NCBI GenBank assembly: GCA_963965975.1
Contig: OZ014412.1
Coordinates: 622,501 to 686,500, forward strand
Direction: 5' to 3'
Source: Xestospongia bergquistia
Lineage: Eukaryota > Porifera > Demospongiae > Haplosclerida > Petrosiidae
DNA: 64,000 nucleotides
The notes below the pieces were generated by a model, which was given only the letters and a program-made list of their open reading frames with translations, was not told the DNA's origin and did no database searches. Shown piece after piece: positions 36,601 through 49,739 of the stretch (positions are counted from its first letter, which is position 1; the number at the start of each line of letters is the position of its first letter). The translations under genes were made by a program, and so were the position numbers.

Positions 36601-37494
36601 AATGAGACTAGGTATTAGCTAGCTGTATAAGTACATACAAGATACAAGTGAAAATAATTAATATTGTCAACTACAAACCTTTTATACCATCATTAACTTT
36701 TTTAATGTGTATGGGACATTCTTTCTAACGATTTGTTTGGAATAAGAATTTTGTGGTGTCTCCACCCAATAAAAGTGGAAAATGTTGAAAAAATATTATT
36801 ACTTGCCTACTAAGGTTTGGGGTTAAATGTATTAATTATATCACATGTGTTTTTAATTATAATAGTTACAATATCAGTATTTATTGTTGAACTATGTCAT
36901 ACAATAAACATTAACAATCATCTTTCAGCAAATGTTATCATGAAATGTTTAATCACATCTGTGATCCCACTTTCAAACCTTTTTATTAAGTGACCAATAA
37001 TATCTCATCATTGTGTTGGTGACTGTAGCATTAGTCTTTGTTCACATGCCATTAATTTTCTCTGTAGAATTGTCAATGTAATCATTCGTACAATTGGTGT
37101 AGTAATGCATTGTTATATTTATTATGTAATGTTACTTATTGTTTGTTACTTTATTTTGACATCATACTTTTTAGTTTATCTTATGTATTATAGAATTGAT
37201 ATAGGTGCTCAAATAAACCTAATATTATGGAGCTATTTTAAAAGCATTATAATTTATAGAAGCATCTTGACATATTTTATTTATATTTATATTTATATTT
37301 ATAGTAGCAGTCACTTTTGGGAAATTGAAGACTATAAGTCTTCAAAATAATGTTATCCTCAAGAAAATATCAAAAAATATCAAGAAAATCTAAATAATCT
37401 TTTCCAATAAGCATTGCTAAAAATGCCATTTGTTGTGGTACTACCCACATTCCATACATTTCAATGTTATATTCAGTCCTACCTTTACACAAAG
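33619..37494. other. 3' flank of Ig gene and upstream region of third receptor
   Basis: Contains a probable 3' untranslated region to about 34250 (AATAAA at about 34243), then sequence related to 9181-12956. It includes the hAT-like insertion 34732-35897. The blocks at 36476-36640 and 36850-37494 match 10701-10850 and 11640-12956, with about 600 bp missing between them relative to the partner. Confidence 0.5.
34732..35897. mobile_element. hAT-like DNA transposon, non-autonomous (1166 bp)
   Basis: Bounded by the 8-bp direct repeat GTATACAT at 34724-34731 and 35898-35905. The ends form an inverted repeat: TAATGTTGTTTTAG at the left, and the complement of the right end reads TAGTGTTGTTTTAG. Inside both ends are many copies of TTAGTTAGTTATAGTTAG, the subterminal repeats usual for hAT elements. 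The paralogous block has the empty site at 10101-10108. Short open frames in the centre show no recognisable transposase, so it is probably a deletion derivative. Confidence 0.85.
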
Positions 37495-39452
37495 ATGTCT
37501 GTCCTTGTCATCCTTACCATCTGTTTGTTAAGTAGATGTTCTTCAACTACAAGTGAACAAATGACATCATAACCTTGTTAATAGTATATTGTTCTTGTTA
37601 TACAGAGATTACAGTTCATCCTCAGTCAGTCAATACCACTCTTAACTCAACAGTTAGTTTTACATGTGAAGGTGTTGCTGATCTAATTGACTTTCAAGTA
37701 AATGATAGTTCAGCAGATACATCAGATGTTGTAAACAAAGGATTTACTCAACAATCTGCATATACTCTCAATGGTGGTAAACTGAGAAGAGTATTAATAG
37801 CTGAAGCATTAGAAGACAATAACAATACTGATATATCATGTACAGCATATGGTTCTCCAATGAATTTATGCAGTAACATTGCTGTATTAAGAATACAAGG
37901 TGAGCTAATGTTATAGATGTCATACTATTATGATATATTGATGTAGGTTTACTAGATCCTGTTAAAGATCTAACTGCTACAGTTCTCAATGGATCTAGTG
38001 TCTTACTGATGTGGTCTGCACCATATACATTGGATAATGTACCTATCACTGGATATAACATCAATGATGATCAAGGAACACTTCTAGACACAGTTAATAC
38101 TACTGAGTACATCCTGACATCTAGTAATGATGATCCATGTAATGTAACTACTGTATATGTCTCTGGTATTAATGGAGCTGGTATAGGAGATAGTAATAAT
38201 GTCATGTACTATATTGTTAGAGGTATGGCGTTTTTCAGAAAAATGATTTACTTTCACTTTAGCTCCCAAGAGTGGCTCAATGCACTTATTACTTCTGATA
38301 CAACCAACAGTCTATGATACAACAATATCAATACAAATATTTGTTAATGTAAGTACACCATCATTATAATAACAATGAAAATAAACTGAATGTCATTATA
38401 ATATATACAGGTGAGTCATCTTTGTCCTGGAGAGTATCCTACTAGTGTAGATATTATAATAAAGAATTCTACTGGTCATACAGTACATAGTCTCACTGAT
38501 GGTACATTGTCTCTTATTACTGGACACCAGTTTGTTGTCAATGAGTATATTATATTGTCTAGTAAAGTTAATATACCTATCTCAACTGAGGTTACATTCA
38601 GTAATCTTGATGGAGAATTTAATATATTAACAGATGTGGAGTACAGTAAGTGTATATATTATCTCCTGTTTATTAATTGTTTGTTTTATTATAGTAACTT
38701 CAGTTAATATCAGTGTTAATAATAACAGTATTTGTATTCAATGTTATTATATTAATAATACTACTAAATTAGGATGTCAAGTGGATCTAGTCAATGATAG
38801 TAAAGTACTTTATAGTGTCCAATTATTAAAGAATTCAACTACTAACAAAGCTAATGATTGTATAGTAAATATATCAAGTGGTTACTATGACCTCTATACA
38901 TATGATATTAATGAGAATAGTACAATAAATACTGTTCCTATTGATATCATATATCAAGTATTTGTACCTAATGAGTTGATAATTAGACCCACTGTAGTCT
39001 TATCTACTATTTACACACTCCCTACAGTACTACCATCGACAACAACAATACTACCTTCATGTAAGTATTATCTTGTCTCACTGATAACTATATATGTTTC
39101 ATTTTAGTTCAGTCTAATCTTAGTTCTACTAAGATTATTGTCGTTACTATATCTACCACTATATCAGTAATAATAGCTGTGACAATAATTGTGGTTATAA
39201 TTATCATTATTGTTATCACCACTTTCAAGAGATCTCAACAAAGTATATATATATTCTCTTTATGTACAATATAATGTTATTATATTATTAGGTCACAATA
39301 TAACTGATAATGGTATTAACACACAACAGAATGAAGCTTATGATGTTATTGGACAGTTTAATATGAACATGAGTCATAACATATCATATGAAGATGCCAC
39401 ACCTTCTCCTAATAAAACACCAGATTATGTTAATGTTTTAAAATGTGAATAA
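37495..39452 (+). CDS. Ig/FN3 type I receptor, diverged copy C (536 aa)
   Basis: Exons 37495-37552, 37606-37899, 37947-38222, 38263-38348, 38411-38645, 38695-39060, 39108-39242, 39292-39452; coding sum 1611 nt. The domain order is the same as in copies A and B: signal peptide, divergent Ig-like domain, FN3, split FN3-like domain, four-cysteine domain, helix, tail. The Ig exon has an extra cysteine (LCSN where copy A has VYSN). The poly-Thr stalk is much shorter. The transmembrane segment and tail are the most changed: the tail keeps EAYDVIGQF but ends PDYVNVLKCE instead of the IYDYIRN end of copies A and B. PDYVNV fits the YxN site bound by Grb2-type SH2 domains. The final intron is no longer a multiple of three. 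Probable functional paralogue. Confidence 0.85.
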
Positions 39453-39771
39453 GAAAAATTGAAAGATTTAATTGCTTAAATCTATTGTCTGCAAATTAAA
39501 AAAATGATCATGTGTTAAGATGTATACTGTGTTTCAACTACAAGAACATTTTCTGTGTATTCTAACTTATTAAAAAACATTCTTTGCCAAACTTTCTCCC
39601 CTTTAAGTTCATTGATCTTTGTCCTTAAAATTGTTTTAAAATGAAATTAAATATAACAATCATTTAACACACAAAGTATTAACTAACTATAACTATCTTG
39701 ATAACTATTGATCTCTCATAACAAGACTTACAATAAAGTCATATTATGTAATATATTGTAAGAGTACTTAC

Positions 39772-39825
39772 TAGCAGGATAGTTCTCAGGAGAGTCTTTT
39801 TCAACATATATGAAATGAGGCTGGT
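39772..39825 (-). pseudogene. Tail-exon relic of a minus-strand receptor
   Basis: Encodes EKDSPENYPA followed by a GTAAGTACTC donor, matching EEDSPENYHN and the same donor at 41439-41470. The upstream exons are gone. It indicates that another minus-strand receptor once stood here. Confidence 0.6.
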
Positions 39826-40247
39826 CAAGTGATGGTCATGCAATTGTGGTATGAGTTTAGATCATCTGACAAAATTGAGTTTGGAGGACATCATCATAAC
39901 ATGTACAAGATAAAGAAGTATAAATTCTGTTCACTTTAGTTTATTATTTCTAATATTGTTGGAGAAGACACTATTAAAAAAAATATTTGTAAGTGAGTTA
40001 TCAATCATGTGATGACCTTAGTAATTTATTTTAGGGGAAATTCTTTTACTGATGATTTGACCTCATATATTCAATATATTACTACAACTACTCACAGTAT
40101 CCGGAATGTGACCATCTTTCAGATTGATAATAGTAACAGAGTGTGTATTGAAGTTACTATTATTCTATAATATACTATATATTATACTATAATAATATTA
40201 GTGTTCCATATATCAATGATGAAGTAGGTGGTACAGTGTCACATCCT

Positions 40248-40315
40248 ATTGATAATTGTGGCTATAATTATCATTATTATTATTAGAACTATCAAGATAT
40301 CTCAACAAAGTATAT
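40248..40315 (+). pseudogene. Transmembrane-exon relic of a plus-strand receptor
   Basis: Ile-rich codons followed by TIKISQQS, closely matching AIKRSQQS at the end of the transmembrane exon of the receptor at 12957. No other exon is attached. Confidence 0.6.
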
Positions 40316-40334
40316 ATATATATTATATATATAT

Positions 40335-40416
40335 AACAGAATTAAAGGACAAAAGAAAGGGCTCTCGCTGTGTTGCTGTTACTCCGAGTTTCACGCGTTA
40401 TGCGATCATCAGACAG
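40335..40416. mobile_element. Half copy of the palindromic foldback element
   Basis: Contains one arm (AACAGAATTAAAGGACAAAA onward) and the inverted spacer of the element at 8333-8474, ending where the second arm should start. It also follows a TA run. Truncated or a solo-arm derivative. Confidence 0.75.
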
Positions 40417-40653
40417 GCTGTCAGTGCAGTGATCAAATGCAATTCCATGTGCACATAATCCTCCTGTCAAATAAAAACATCCCAACAAAGAATAATTAAT
40501 GTGTGTGATGTTTCTATAATATTTTAAAGGAGAGAGAACCCAACAACCTTTAACCAAAACAAAACAAAAACATTACTAATACAGAACTGAACTACAAACA
40601 GGAAATGCATGTTCTTATATACCAATAAAGCCATACAACTAACTATAACTAAG

Positions 40654-43600
40654 TTATTGCAATGTGTCATTATTATATACAGGATAATTAATAAGTAAGT
40701 AACTGGACCACATTTGTTGAGAAGCATGTTCATCAAACACAACTAATGAATTGTCACCTGAAATAGTAAATTGAATATTGTTAAAACTATCAATTTGAGT
40801 GAGTGAAAATGAATGATAGAATAAGTGAAAATAAATTATAGAATATGTGACAAACTATGTGAATTATGACTTTGAAGAATAGTAATGATGTTAAAATCGA
40901 TATAGATATAATGCGGTATATTAATAGCTCTATATTGTCTCTACTCAGCTATAGACTCTAATAATAGCTCAGTATTTATTATAGTCACTATAATTATACT
41001 GTATGTTACTATAGCCACTCAACAGTATACATAGTCCAAATATTTATAAGACATCTTGTGTTTATTGTCTACAGTACTTAACAGAATATGTAGCATTTAA
41101 ATTACAGATACCTCCAGAGATTAAACATAGAGGGAACACTGTAGTTATAAAGAGAACCATCTTGAGTATTGAGTACTACTTAAGAATTATTTATTACTAT
41201 GACGTCATGTTAATTATTTCACTCAAAAGTAAGTGGAAAATAGTTTTTGACTAAGGAATACGTTTATTATAATAACAAGTTCATTATTAATTCTGACCAA
41301 AGAGACTATTCTATTACACAGAGCAATAATAGTTACTATAAGAATGTAATAGTATTATTATCTCTTGGTAACTGATGATCTCTCATAACAAGACCTACAA
41401 TAAAGTCATATTATGTAATATATTATAAGAGTACTTACTGTTATGATAGTTCTCAGGAGAGTCTTCTTCAATATGAACAGGTAATGGTCCTTCATTATGA
41501 TATCCTATCTGGTGTTGAGGTGATACCAATATTGGCTCTACTTCACTGGTACTGGTAAGAGAAGGAGATGTTAGTCCTCTAATGATCTCTTTATCATTGG
41601 ACGTTTGTTTGGTAGTATCTGATGTCTTGTTAGTTTTCGTTGGTATAGGAGGTGGTATATCATCATCTTGTACATTAGCTGGTATTATAGTAACACTAGG
41701 TATTGATGGCTCTATATCATCATAAGATAGAGGATGTTGTTCTGTTTTTGGTGGAAAATGAAGTATATCAGAGTAAACTACTCTATCACTAGATGGGAGA
41801 TGAGCTTGAGGTCACTTTTTAGAAAATTTTTGATGATCGTGATAAACAACTTTTTCCTACCCAATAAAATAATATTATATACAATCTCTTATTATTATTA
41901 TTACTTCAATAGAAACTACACTCACTTCTACTTTAACATTCTCAGAACTCTCAGTATATGATATTAACTGAGTATTAACAATCTATAATATTAATAATAA
42001 TAGTAATATTAATAATGTATCATATAATAACTTACTGATGGTCTATTATCAGGATATGCTAATAAACTATCATCATTGTTTTTATCATTGTTTTTATTGT
42101 TTTCTATAAACAGTTTTAATACAATTTATATAACTAAATTAGCTCACTTATAATATAGTACACAATAAAAGGATGCAAATAAGAAAGTGATGATAATTAC
42201 AATTGACAATAATAAAACAGCAATAATCGGATTAACTACTAAAGAATCAAAATTAATATTAAAAAATAAAAATAATTGTCTCACTTGAAATATCAGATGA
42301 TGTTACATTGAGAGCAGTTGATGGTATAACTATTATTAACTCACTTGTAGTAGTTGGTAATATATCAGTTATTATAATATCTCTTAATATTATAGCTGGT
42401 AATATTGATGTTAGTGGTATATTATTCTCAACATCATATACATAGACTCTATAATTACCAGCTGGGAGATTATCAATACAACCTTGTACAGTAAGATCAC
42501 TTGGACTGTTTTTAACAAATGTTTTGTTCATTGAAGTCACTCCAATCACACTAACATAACATGACTTAGCAGATGGAGCAGATGAAAATACACACTCCAC
42601 ACATATAGAATTACCATTAGGGTAAGCAGTAGCATTTATAACATCATATGTACCTATATCATATAATAACATAAATATATTATATAATATCACTATCTCT
42701 TACTTAAAGTATGTATCAATGGATCACTGTGTCCAGCATTATTACTGAAGATAATAGAAAGAGTACATAATTGATGTTTAGGAGCTGACAAAGGTTGATT
42801 ATCTGTTATATTCATAAGTTGACTTGAATATTCTACCAAATATGTTGTATTAAATATAACTACATCATCACATTGTACAGTGATTGTAGTATTCTTTGGA
42901 GCTTCAGATGAACATTCCAGAATAATCTACAGTAACTATGATAATCATATAGTAACCACTATTGGATAGACTCACTGGTATATTAAACATTAAGTTGACT
43001 TCATTATTTATATAGGACAGAATAGTAAATGTAGTATTTTCTTTGGTAGATCTTGGAGCTAAAATGACATCATAAAATAAACACACATATTAGTTATTTT
43101 AACTAACCTCTTTGAAAAGAGAAGGTACTATTGTTATGTTCTCCTTCACCCAGTTCATTTATACCATATATGGTATATGTATATCGATGACGAAATAATT
43201 CCTCATCTTCATACTTGTATTCATTTCCATTAATAGATACATTTTGTAATAACATCTTGTTGACATCATCATATATCAGTAGTATATAGTAAGATATCGG
43301 GACTCTACTGTCTACATTAGGACGATCCCAACTGATAGTAATAGTAGTACAGTTGTCAAGGGATGAAGAGATATTGAGAACAGAAGTAAGAAAACCTGTC
43401 TCATACAAGAGATAATACACACACACAAAATAACATGTGATATATAACTTACCAAATGGAAATACATTGATAGTATGATCAAACTGTCCAGCTGGATTAC
43501 TAAGAGTTACCTCAACAAGATATGTCCTCAAATTAACAGGTGATGATATATTAACTATTATCAGTTGATTATTAACTAAAGAGAGTGTCACATCATGAGA

Positions 43601-43785
43601 TAATGTTATGATAAACAATTCACACTATGACTAAATATTGAAATATATTATATACTTCTAGCAATATAGTACACAACATTATTACTATCTCCTATACCAG
43701 CTCCATTAATACCAGAGACATATACAGTAGTTACATTACATGGATCATTATTACTAGATGTCAGTATGTACTCAGTAGTATTAAG
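40654..43785 (-). pseudogene. Broken paralogue of the ITIM receptor
   Basis: Closely related to the 828-aa receptor. Remaining parts, in transcript order: the second half of the FN3 exon (43785-43668), the second half of the next domain exon (about 43618-43453), FN3 (about 43396-43107), the second split FN3-like domain, the four-cysteine domain (about 42656-42346), a transmembrane exon (about 42235-42150), tail exons and a terminal exon (40757-40654) ending in TAA. Defects: no signal or Ig exon; a deletion removing the short exon and part of the next; a changed FN3 donor (AGAAGT instead of AGAGGT); and an in-frame TGA where the intact gene has CGA, between the two ITIM positions. The first ITIM is altered (VVYHDH); the second, VVYSDIL, remains past the stop. 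Its terminal exon may show the ancestral C-terminus. Confidence 0.75.
40758..41438. other. Intron or gap between tail exons of the broken receptor
   Basis: No domain seen. At 41112-41160 (minus) an ATG opens a short hydrophobic stretch (MVLFITTVFPLCLISG) before a possible GT donor; it could be a stray signal exon but has no partner. Confidence 0.3.
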
Positions 43786-45428
43786 TACACATAAATATTT
43801 AATGAACAATGTAAATGTATTTTATTTTAAATGCTGTTAATAATTTAAACATTAATATAGTAATAATACTTTAATAAAGATGTATTAGTTTGAGATGTAA
43901 TGCAATTCATGATTGGGTTGGTGCATTGACTGTAGACATGTATAGTACAAATTAACAAGCTGTGTAATACATTGCTCATTTCATTACAAGTCATTGACGT
44001 TTTGATTATATCACATTAATCAGGTGAAGTACAAATTAGTCATAATAAAATAAAACTGTTAAAAACAATTGTCATTGCTTTTAATCCAGTTTATAACATA
44101 AAAGACAGATGACTGATAGAAAGTGAGAATATTATCAATGTTTAATAACTGAGAGTTATTAACACTTTGTATCATCAAATCATACTATAAAATAGAATTG
44201 AAAAGTTCTGTTTTGTTTGGGAGAAAACTCATTTTAGAAGAACGTTCATAAGACTTATGTAAATCAATCATTATAATAAGTGATCAATTTTCATTGACAA
44301 TCCAGAGGATACATAGCCTTACATAATAACATGTGCTGTAACTAATCATATATTAGATATAAAATATTGTTTCAACAACATAGCTATATACACTGTTCAA
44401 GGTAGCAAAGAATCTTCCACTCTCAGTGTTTCATTTTTCATGTCCTGTTCTTAATTGCCACACTTATCTTTTTATTTTTTCTCTTGTTTAGTTACAAATC
44501 TATGTTATCAGACTTCATTTATTCAATAACTTTCAATAAGAAGAATTACTACTTCCTGTTTCTGGACATCTATAAAATTTAATGTCAGTAACCATTTTAA
44601 GTGGTAAGTAGATATCGTGATCACTAACTATTGTTTCCTTCAATAGAACCAATGTCAATTAATTCCAATGTGGATGTAAGAGAATGCAGAATTATGTGTG
44701 TATGTGTAGAACTGAAGTCAAGTCACTGAATTATGACTACTGATCAGGTGTCACTGTATCATGTACACTTCAAAACAAACTCTGTTTAGTACAGGTAACT
44801 ATTAGCCAGGTTTTTCCAGGTTGTATGAATTTACTTATTATTCATTATTATGATAATACACATTAATGTCCAATCAAACTTCATTTACATATGATCCTCT
44901 TAACTGATCAACTGAAGAGAAAGAAACTGATATTCTTTACCACCATCACTCAAAAAACTCTGCTTTGAGGTATGTGTTTGATCGATCTCAATGACCATTA
45001 TCATTACTATTATTAACTTTAACATTCATCTCAATAACATCTAGCACTTATATAAAGTGAAGAAACATTTATGGGCTATTAATTCATAGCAAATATAAGT
45101 ATTAATATGAATGGTTCTCTTCCTCCATGATTATTATAATAATTATAATATATATATTGTAGTTATTACATATGATACTTGTCTATATATGTTACATATA
45201 TAGACAAGTATCTGATATAATATTATTATTATCTACTATGATATAGAATATCATATAGTCACAATAGTCACATGCATGTTAGATTATAATGTTTTATTGA
45301 CTAATGCTACCACTGAAAAGTGTCACATTATAATTTGATAAAATTTTATTTATAATCTTTGAACAATTTATATATTTGATATATTATCAAACATTTGTCA
45401 AACAGAATTATTACAATAATAATTATGT
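43786..45428. other. Intergenic; former 5' region of broken receptor replaced
   Basis: No gene, no receptor exon and no recognised transposon. Similarity to the receptor family ends abruptly at about 43785. A perfect hairpin lies at 45174-45212. Confidence 0.5.
45174..45212. repeat. Perfect 18-bp inverted repeat with 3-base loop
   Basis: GATACTTGTCTATATATG, then TTA, then its exact reverse complement. It is about 220 bp downstream... in + coordinates below the stop codon of the minus-strand receptor at 45429, so it would fall in that gene's 3' flank. Confidence 0.8.
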
Positions 45429-46633
45429 TCAAATGATATTAACATAATTAGGTGTTATTGTAACAAGTTCATAAGATGTATTCTGTGTCATTGTTATCTG
45501 ATATTGTTTAGTATCTTCATATGATATATTATGTTGTATAGTTATATCATCATCAATACTATTACACTCTATAATATAATATAATTAGATTATATTACAT
45601 GCATACATCATGTACATACTGTGCATCTTCTTTATATAATAAACACCCACACAAACACTGGAGATAATTAGTATTATTAAGATACTAATGATGATCACAG
45701 TGATAACTATTATAACTAGAGAAAGAGAAGTTATATATAAATATTTAATTATAATAGCTATCTTACTAGGCGAACTTAAAGATTTGTGTACTGGCAATCC
45801 ATTAGTAAAAGATGGTATGACCAGTATTGTAGAATGGGATTGAATAGCGTGAGTGGCATCTCTAATATTGGAGGTATCTACAATATATAAATGAGATAGT
45901 AATTATTGTACATTTTAAGCTGATTTAGTTGGTTAATTAAAAGATGATATCATCAAAGATGTTTTAACTAGGAAACATTAACAATATAATATTGTTGGTA
46001 TATCATCACATTTAATTCTACTATGTAGTTAATTATATTGACAATTATAGGGGGTTATATAATTATATTACACAACTCACCATGCATAAATAAGTAACAT
46101 TCAATATATATCTTACCATTAACTGTACCAGTAGATAATATAACTGATATAGAAGTTTCTTTACCTAGAAAGAGATGGCATGGTTAATATACTGTAATTA
46201 GAAAAACCCTATTGATATTACATTGATCACTAAATAAATAAATTAAAGAGTTTATAGTAGCTCAAGTTATAATCAGTTAACATTATCTTACCATCAACTG
46301 ATGTACTAGGAGTAATAACATGTGTAGATGATAACTCTGGTACAAATATTTGTTGTATTATTTGAACAGGTATAAAATTAAAAGAATTATCACTTTCAAT
46401 ATCATAGACATAGAGATCATATAATCCTGTAACAATGTCTACACATCCACTAGATGTACTAGATGTGATAGGACTTCTTAAGAACTGCTTTTCAAGTATA
46501 ATAATATCATTTTGTAATAAGTTGATCAGACATCCTAACTCTGTAGCTCCATTAATAAAGTAACATATAATACATATAGAACCAAGATTAATATTAACTA
46601 TCACATTCTGTATACCATGAGTAGCTATAATAG

Positions 46634-46667
<34 letters not shown>

Positions 46668-48080
46668 TACTATTTTATTGTACTTACTAAACTTAACATC
46701 AGTGATTGTATTAAATGTTCCATCAAGATTACTAAGAGTAACTTCACCAATATATGTCATATCAGGACTTAATATAATAGAGTTAGTTATATTAATAGAT
46801 GGTCCACTAGTTAATACATTACTCATTATAGTATATATCACTTTACCAGTAGTAGAATTCTTTATATCTACTATAACATTAGTAGGGTATTCTCCAGGAC
46901 AAAGATGAGTTACCTAATAAAATAATATTATACAATAAGTACATATTATTAAAATTATCATAAAAGTAATGTGAGTAAACTTTTAAAATACCTACACATA
47001 CTGATACAAAATATATCAGTATATATGCATCTTATGTTAACTATTAACTATTAATACAAGCTGTTAATATTAATTTAACTGCATGTCAACTATTATATCA
47101 TGTATGAATAGAAGTGAGTATATTATGTACATTTTTCATATTATGTACATTTTTCAAATATTAAAACGTACTTAATCGATATATAATAATATGTATAATA
47201 TCTTACATTAACTGATATAATAATATGGACCATATTCTCTGATACTACTGGAATAACATTCACAGGTATTAATGAACTGTTTTGAGGTACTGTAATAGAA
47301 AGTGAAAATAAAGTTAATAAAAACGGGTATAGATACTTTGTTTATTATTAATAATATATCATAACAAATAATTAAGAACATACCTTTTGGGAAATAAAAT
47401 GACACATTAGATATGATACCATTACCAGCTGTATTAATAGCAAATACATCTACTTTTATTTCAGCACAAGGATTTGTTTCATTAGATCCACTTTGATATG
47501 ATAATTGTAGGGACTCTGTGAAATATGTCTCTATTTCATTTGTTAGTGTGTTAGTAATAGTAATATTGTAGCCATTAATATATGTATTATCAAGAGTATA
47601 TGGAGTAGACCAAGATAATGTTACTGTATTAGTACTAGTAACATTAACAGTTAGATCTCTAACACCCTCTAATAAACCTATAATGAGAAAATAAAAGTCA
47701 TGTAGTTATAAATATAGTACATGATATATACCTTGAATTAATAATAACACAGTGTTACTAATATCATCAGATAATGGTGATGTATTAATGGCAACACAAG
47801 ATATATTAGTATTATTGTTGTCTTCTCTTGGATTAACTAATAAAACTCTTCTTCTTATTGTATTATTGACAGTTTCTGTATTTTGTTCATGAAATCCTTT
47901 ACTTGCAATATTAGCATCATCAGCTGGTGTATTATTGGCATGAAAGATTATAAACTCAGCTCTAGCTATACAAGTGAAGTTAACAGGTCCTGAGTTTACA
48001 GTAGTATTCACACGTAATGGATGAATTAGTATCACTAAGAGAGGTAACATGATAATGAAAATACTATTGGATAGTGTCAT
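45429..48080 (-). CDS. Ig/FN3 type I receptor with ITSM-like tail (559 aa)
   Basis: Exons 48080-47732, 47677-47384, 47289-47207, 46913-46688, 46624-46292, 46164-46117, 45877-45767, 45715-45620, 45568-45429; coding sum 1680 nt. Signal peptide and Ig-like domain are read here as one exon (1-116). A splice inside it is also possible, since a GTAAGA and a CTCTTAG flank the signal part. Then come FN3 (117-214), a split FN3-like domain with HLCPGEYPT (215-317), the four-cysteine domain (318-428), stalk (429-481), helix (about 482-508) and a tail of about 50 residues. The tail has SYEDT, TSYELV (544-549, fits ITSM TxYxxV/I) and a terminal NYVNII (YxN). It is the most diverged intact family member here. 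Upstream 48120-48180 may hold a 5' exon. Confidence 0.8.
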
Positions 48081-49739
48081 TGTCTTACTAGCATCCTGAC
48101 TTGCAACATATCTCAAATGTAGAAAAATTACGATCACTATAACCAATACAAAGCTATAAACAAAAAATAAAAAGTACTAACATATTACATAACTTGTATT
48201 GATCTCAGAAAGTTTTATAGACAAAATTTTGTCAGTATTGACTCAACTGCAATCAAGAACCAATATTAAAAAGTAAATATTTAATCACTTCTTAACTGTA
48301 AAGATGTAGCACTAACAAATTGTAAATAATCATGACCAATCACAATGAAATGTATCTATCTAAAAAAAGTAGACTAAAATCAGAGCAGAACAGGATTTTA
48401 CCGATTACAGTCATGTGTGATACAACTGTAATAATATATGTTATGTATTAAACATACATTTTAGAAGATTAAACTAAAAGACTTACTTTTGACAACACAA
48501 ATCCATAGATTCAACTTTTACTGCACTGTCATCAATATCTTGTACTTATTCCACTATATCCTACATTGTTTATACTCATATCCTCAGTATGATCATTATA
48601 AAAATTGATTGGTTCAGTTCTCACCATATGGTTATGTAGGTTACATGTTTTTAATGCAAACTGAAAGTAACATAATACTGTCCAATATCCTATTAAGTGA
48701 TGAATTGAATGTTTCAGAAATTATTGTAAAGTTTAATATGTAGTCAATGTCTTAGGACATCAATAATCAAAACAGCATTTTGTAGTTTGAATCACTTCAT
48801 AAACATGCAGTCAATTTAATAGGACATTAATTTGTAATCAAAACTGTATTATGTTACTTTCAGTTTGAATCAAGTAGTTTTGCTACTTGCAAACTATAAA
48901 ATCAAATATTAGTTAAACCAACCAATCAGTTTTTATTTTTTACAGTAATATATATTATATGTAAGAAGCTGCTCCTCCATTTGATATGCTTGGTTGTGTG
49001 AGTAGCAAGCATCTCTGCAGAGTATGTACCTCAGATGGATAAAAGCCCTTTTTGTCATTACCTACCTTCTCAAACTCGGCTACCCAGCAAACTACCCTGT
49101 CAATGGAGACTTTGCTGGCTACAATTATATTAGGCAGATGGTCCAAGAGGAAATGACTTGGTCTCAATTTCTACTTATTCTTGGCTCTTCCGAGTCACCC
49201 TAAGTCACTCCAGAAACAGTATCAGCAACATTAGGAGGTGGTGTATATAGGTAATTGTAGGTGGCAACAGGCAGCAGAGGAATCTGCTGCATCCCTGTGA
49301 TAGCATCTCCCCTTATCCTATTACAGTCTGCCTAATTGCCCCCTTTTGTCATATTCAGTTGGTTCACTACCCACCCTTACCATAATATCCTACCACAGTC
49401 TCTTGTGGACTGTTGTCGCCTTGAAGGACATCCCTCGCACCATGTTAGGCTGACCTTGCCATTGTCTCTGGACTGCCCACCATTCCTTCTGGTCTTGTAT
49501 TACTCACCAACTACTCCCACCTACAATGCCACCACAGTAGAATGCTACACACTTGCTCATCATGGCTTGCTGAAGGTTAACATGTGTGGACTCTCATACA
49601 CCTCCACTGTTGATGTGTCATTGCAATTCTTGAATAGCCTCTCTCTATCTATCTCTCTATCTATTTTTATGTCTGATACATTGGCTGGGTTTATGAAACC
49701 TTTTTGCTCAATCACACAAGTTGTTCCAGGTCAAGTGGC
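48081..49739. other. Upstream of minus-strand receptor, then unassigned GC-richer sequence
   Basis: 48081-48950 is AT-rich intergenic sequence. From about 48955 the base composition rises and open frames appear on both strands (minus 49167-48955, plus 49336-49740), probably the 5' part of the tyrosine-recombinase element that follows. No domain in it could be named. Confidence 0.4.

Larger units (their letters stand above)
33801..39452 (+). repeat. Older paralogous block (partner 9181-14974)
   Basis: Diverged partner of 9181-14974. It carries the third receptor gene and gained the transposon at 34732-35897. Confidence 0.75.
39453..40653. other. Intergenic region with relics of both receptor orientations
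   Basis: No intact gene. It holds a minus-strand tail-exon relic, a plus-strand transmembrane relic and half of the foldback element. Sequence at about 39700-39800 is a diverged copy of 41380-41460. Confidence 0.55.

Noticed and set aside
45420..48080. Alternative start at 48146 for the 559-aa receptor
   Set aside because: The codon there is TTG, not ATG; the ATG at 48080 gives a good signal peptide directly before the Ig domain. A spliced 5' version remains possible.
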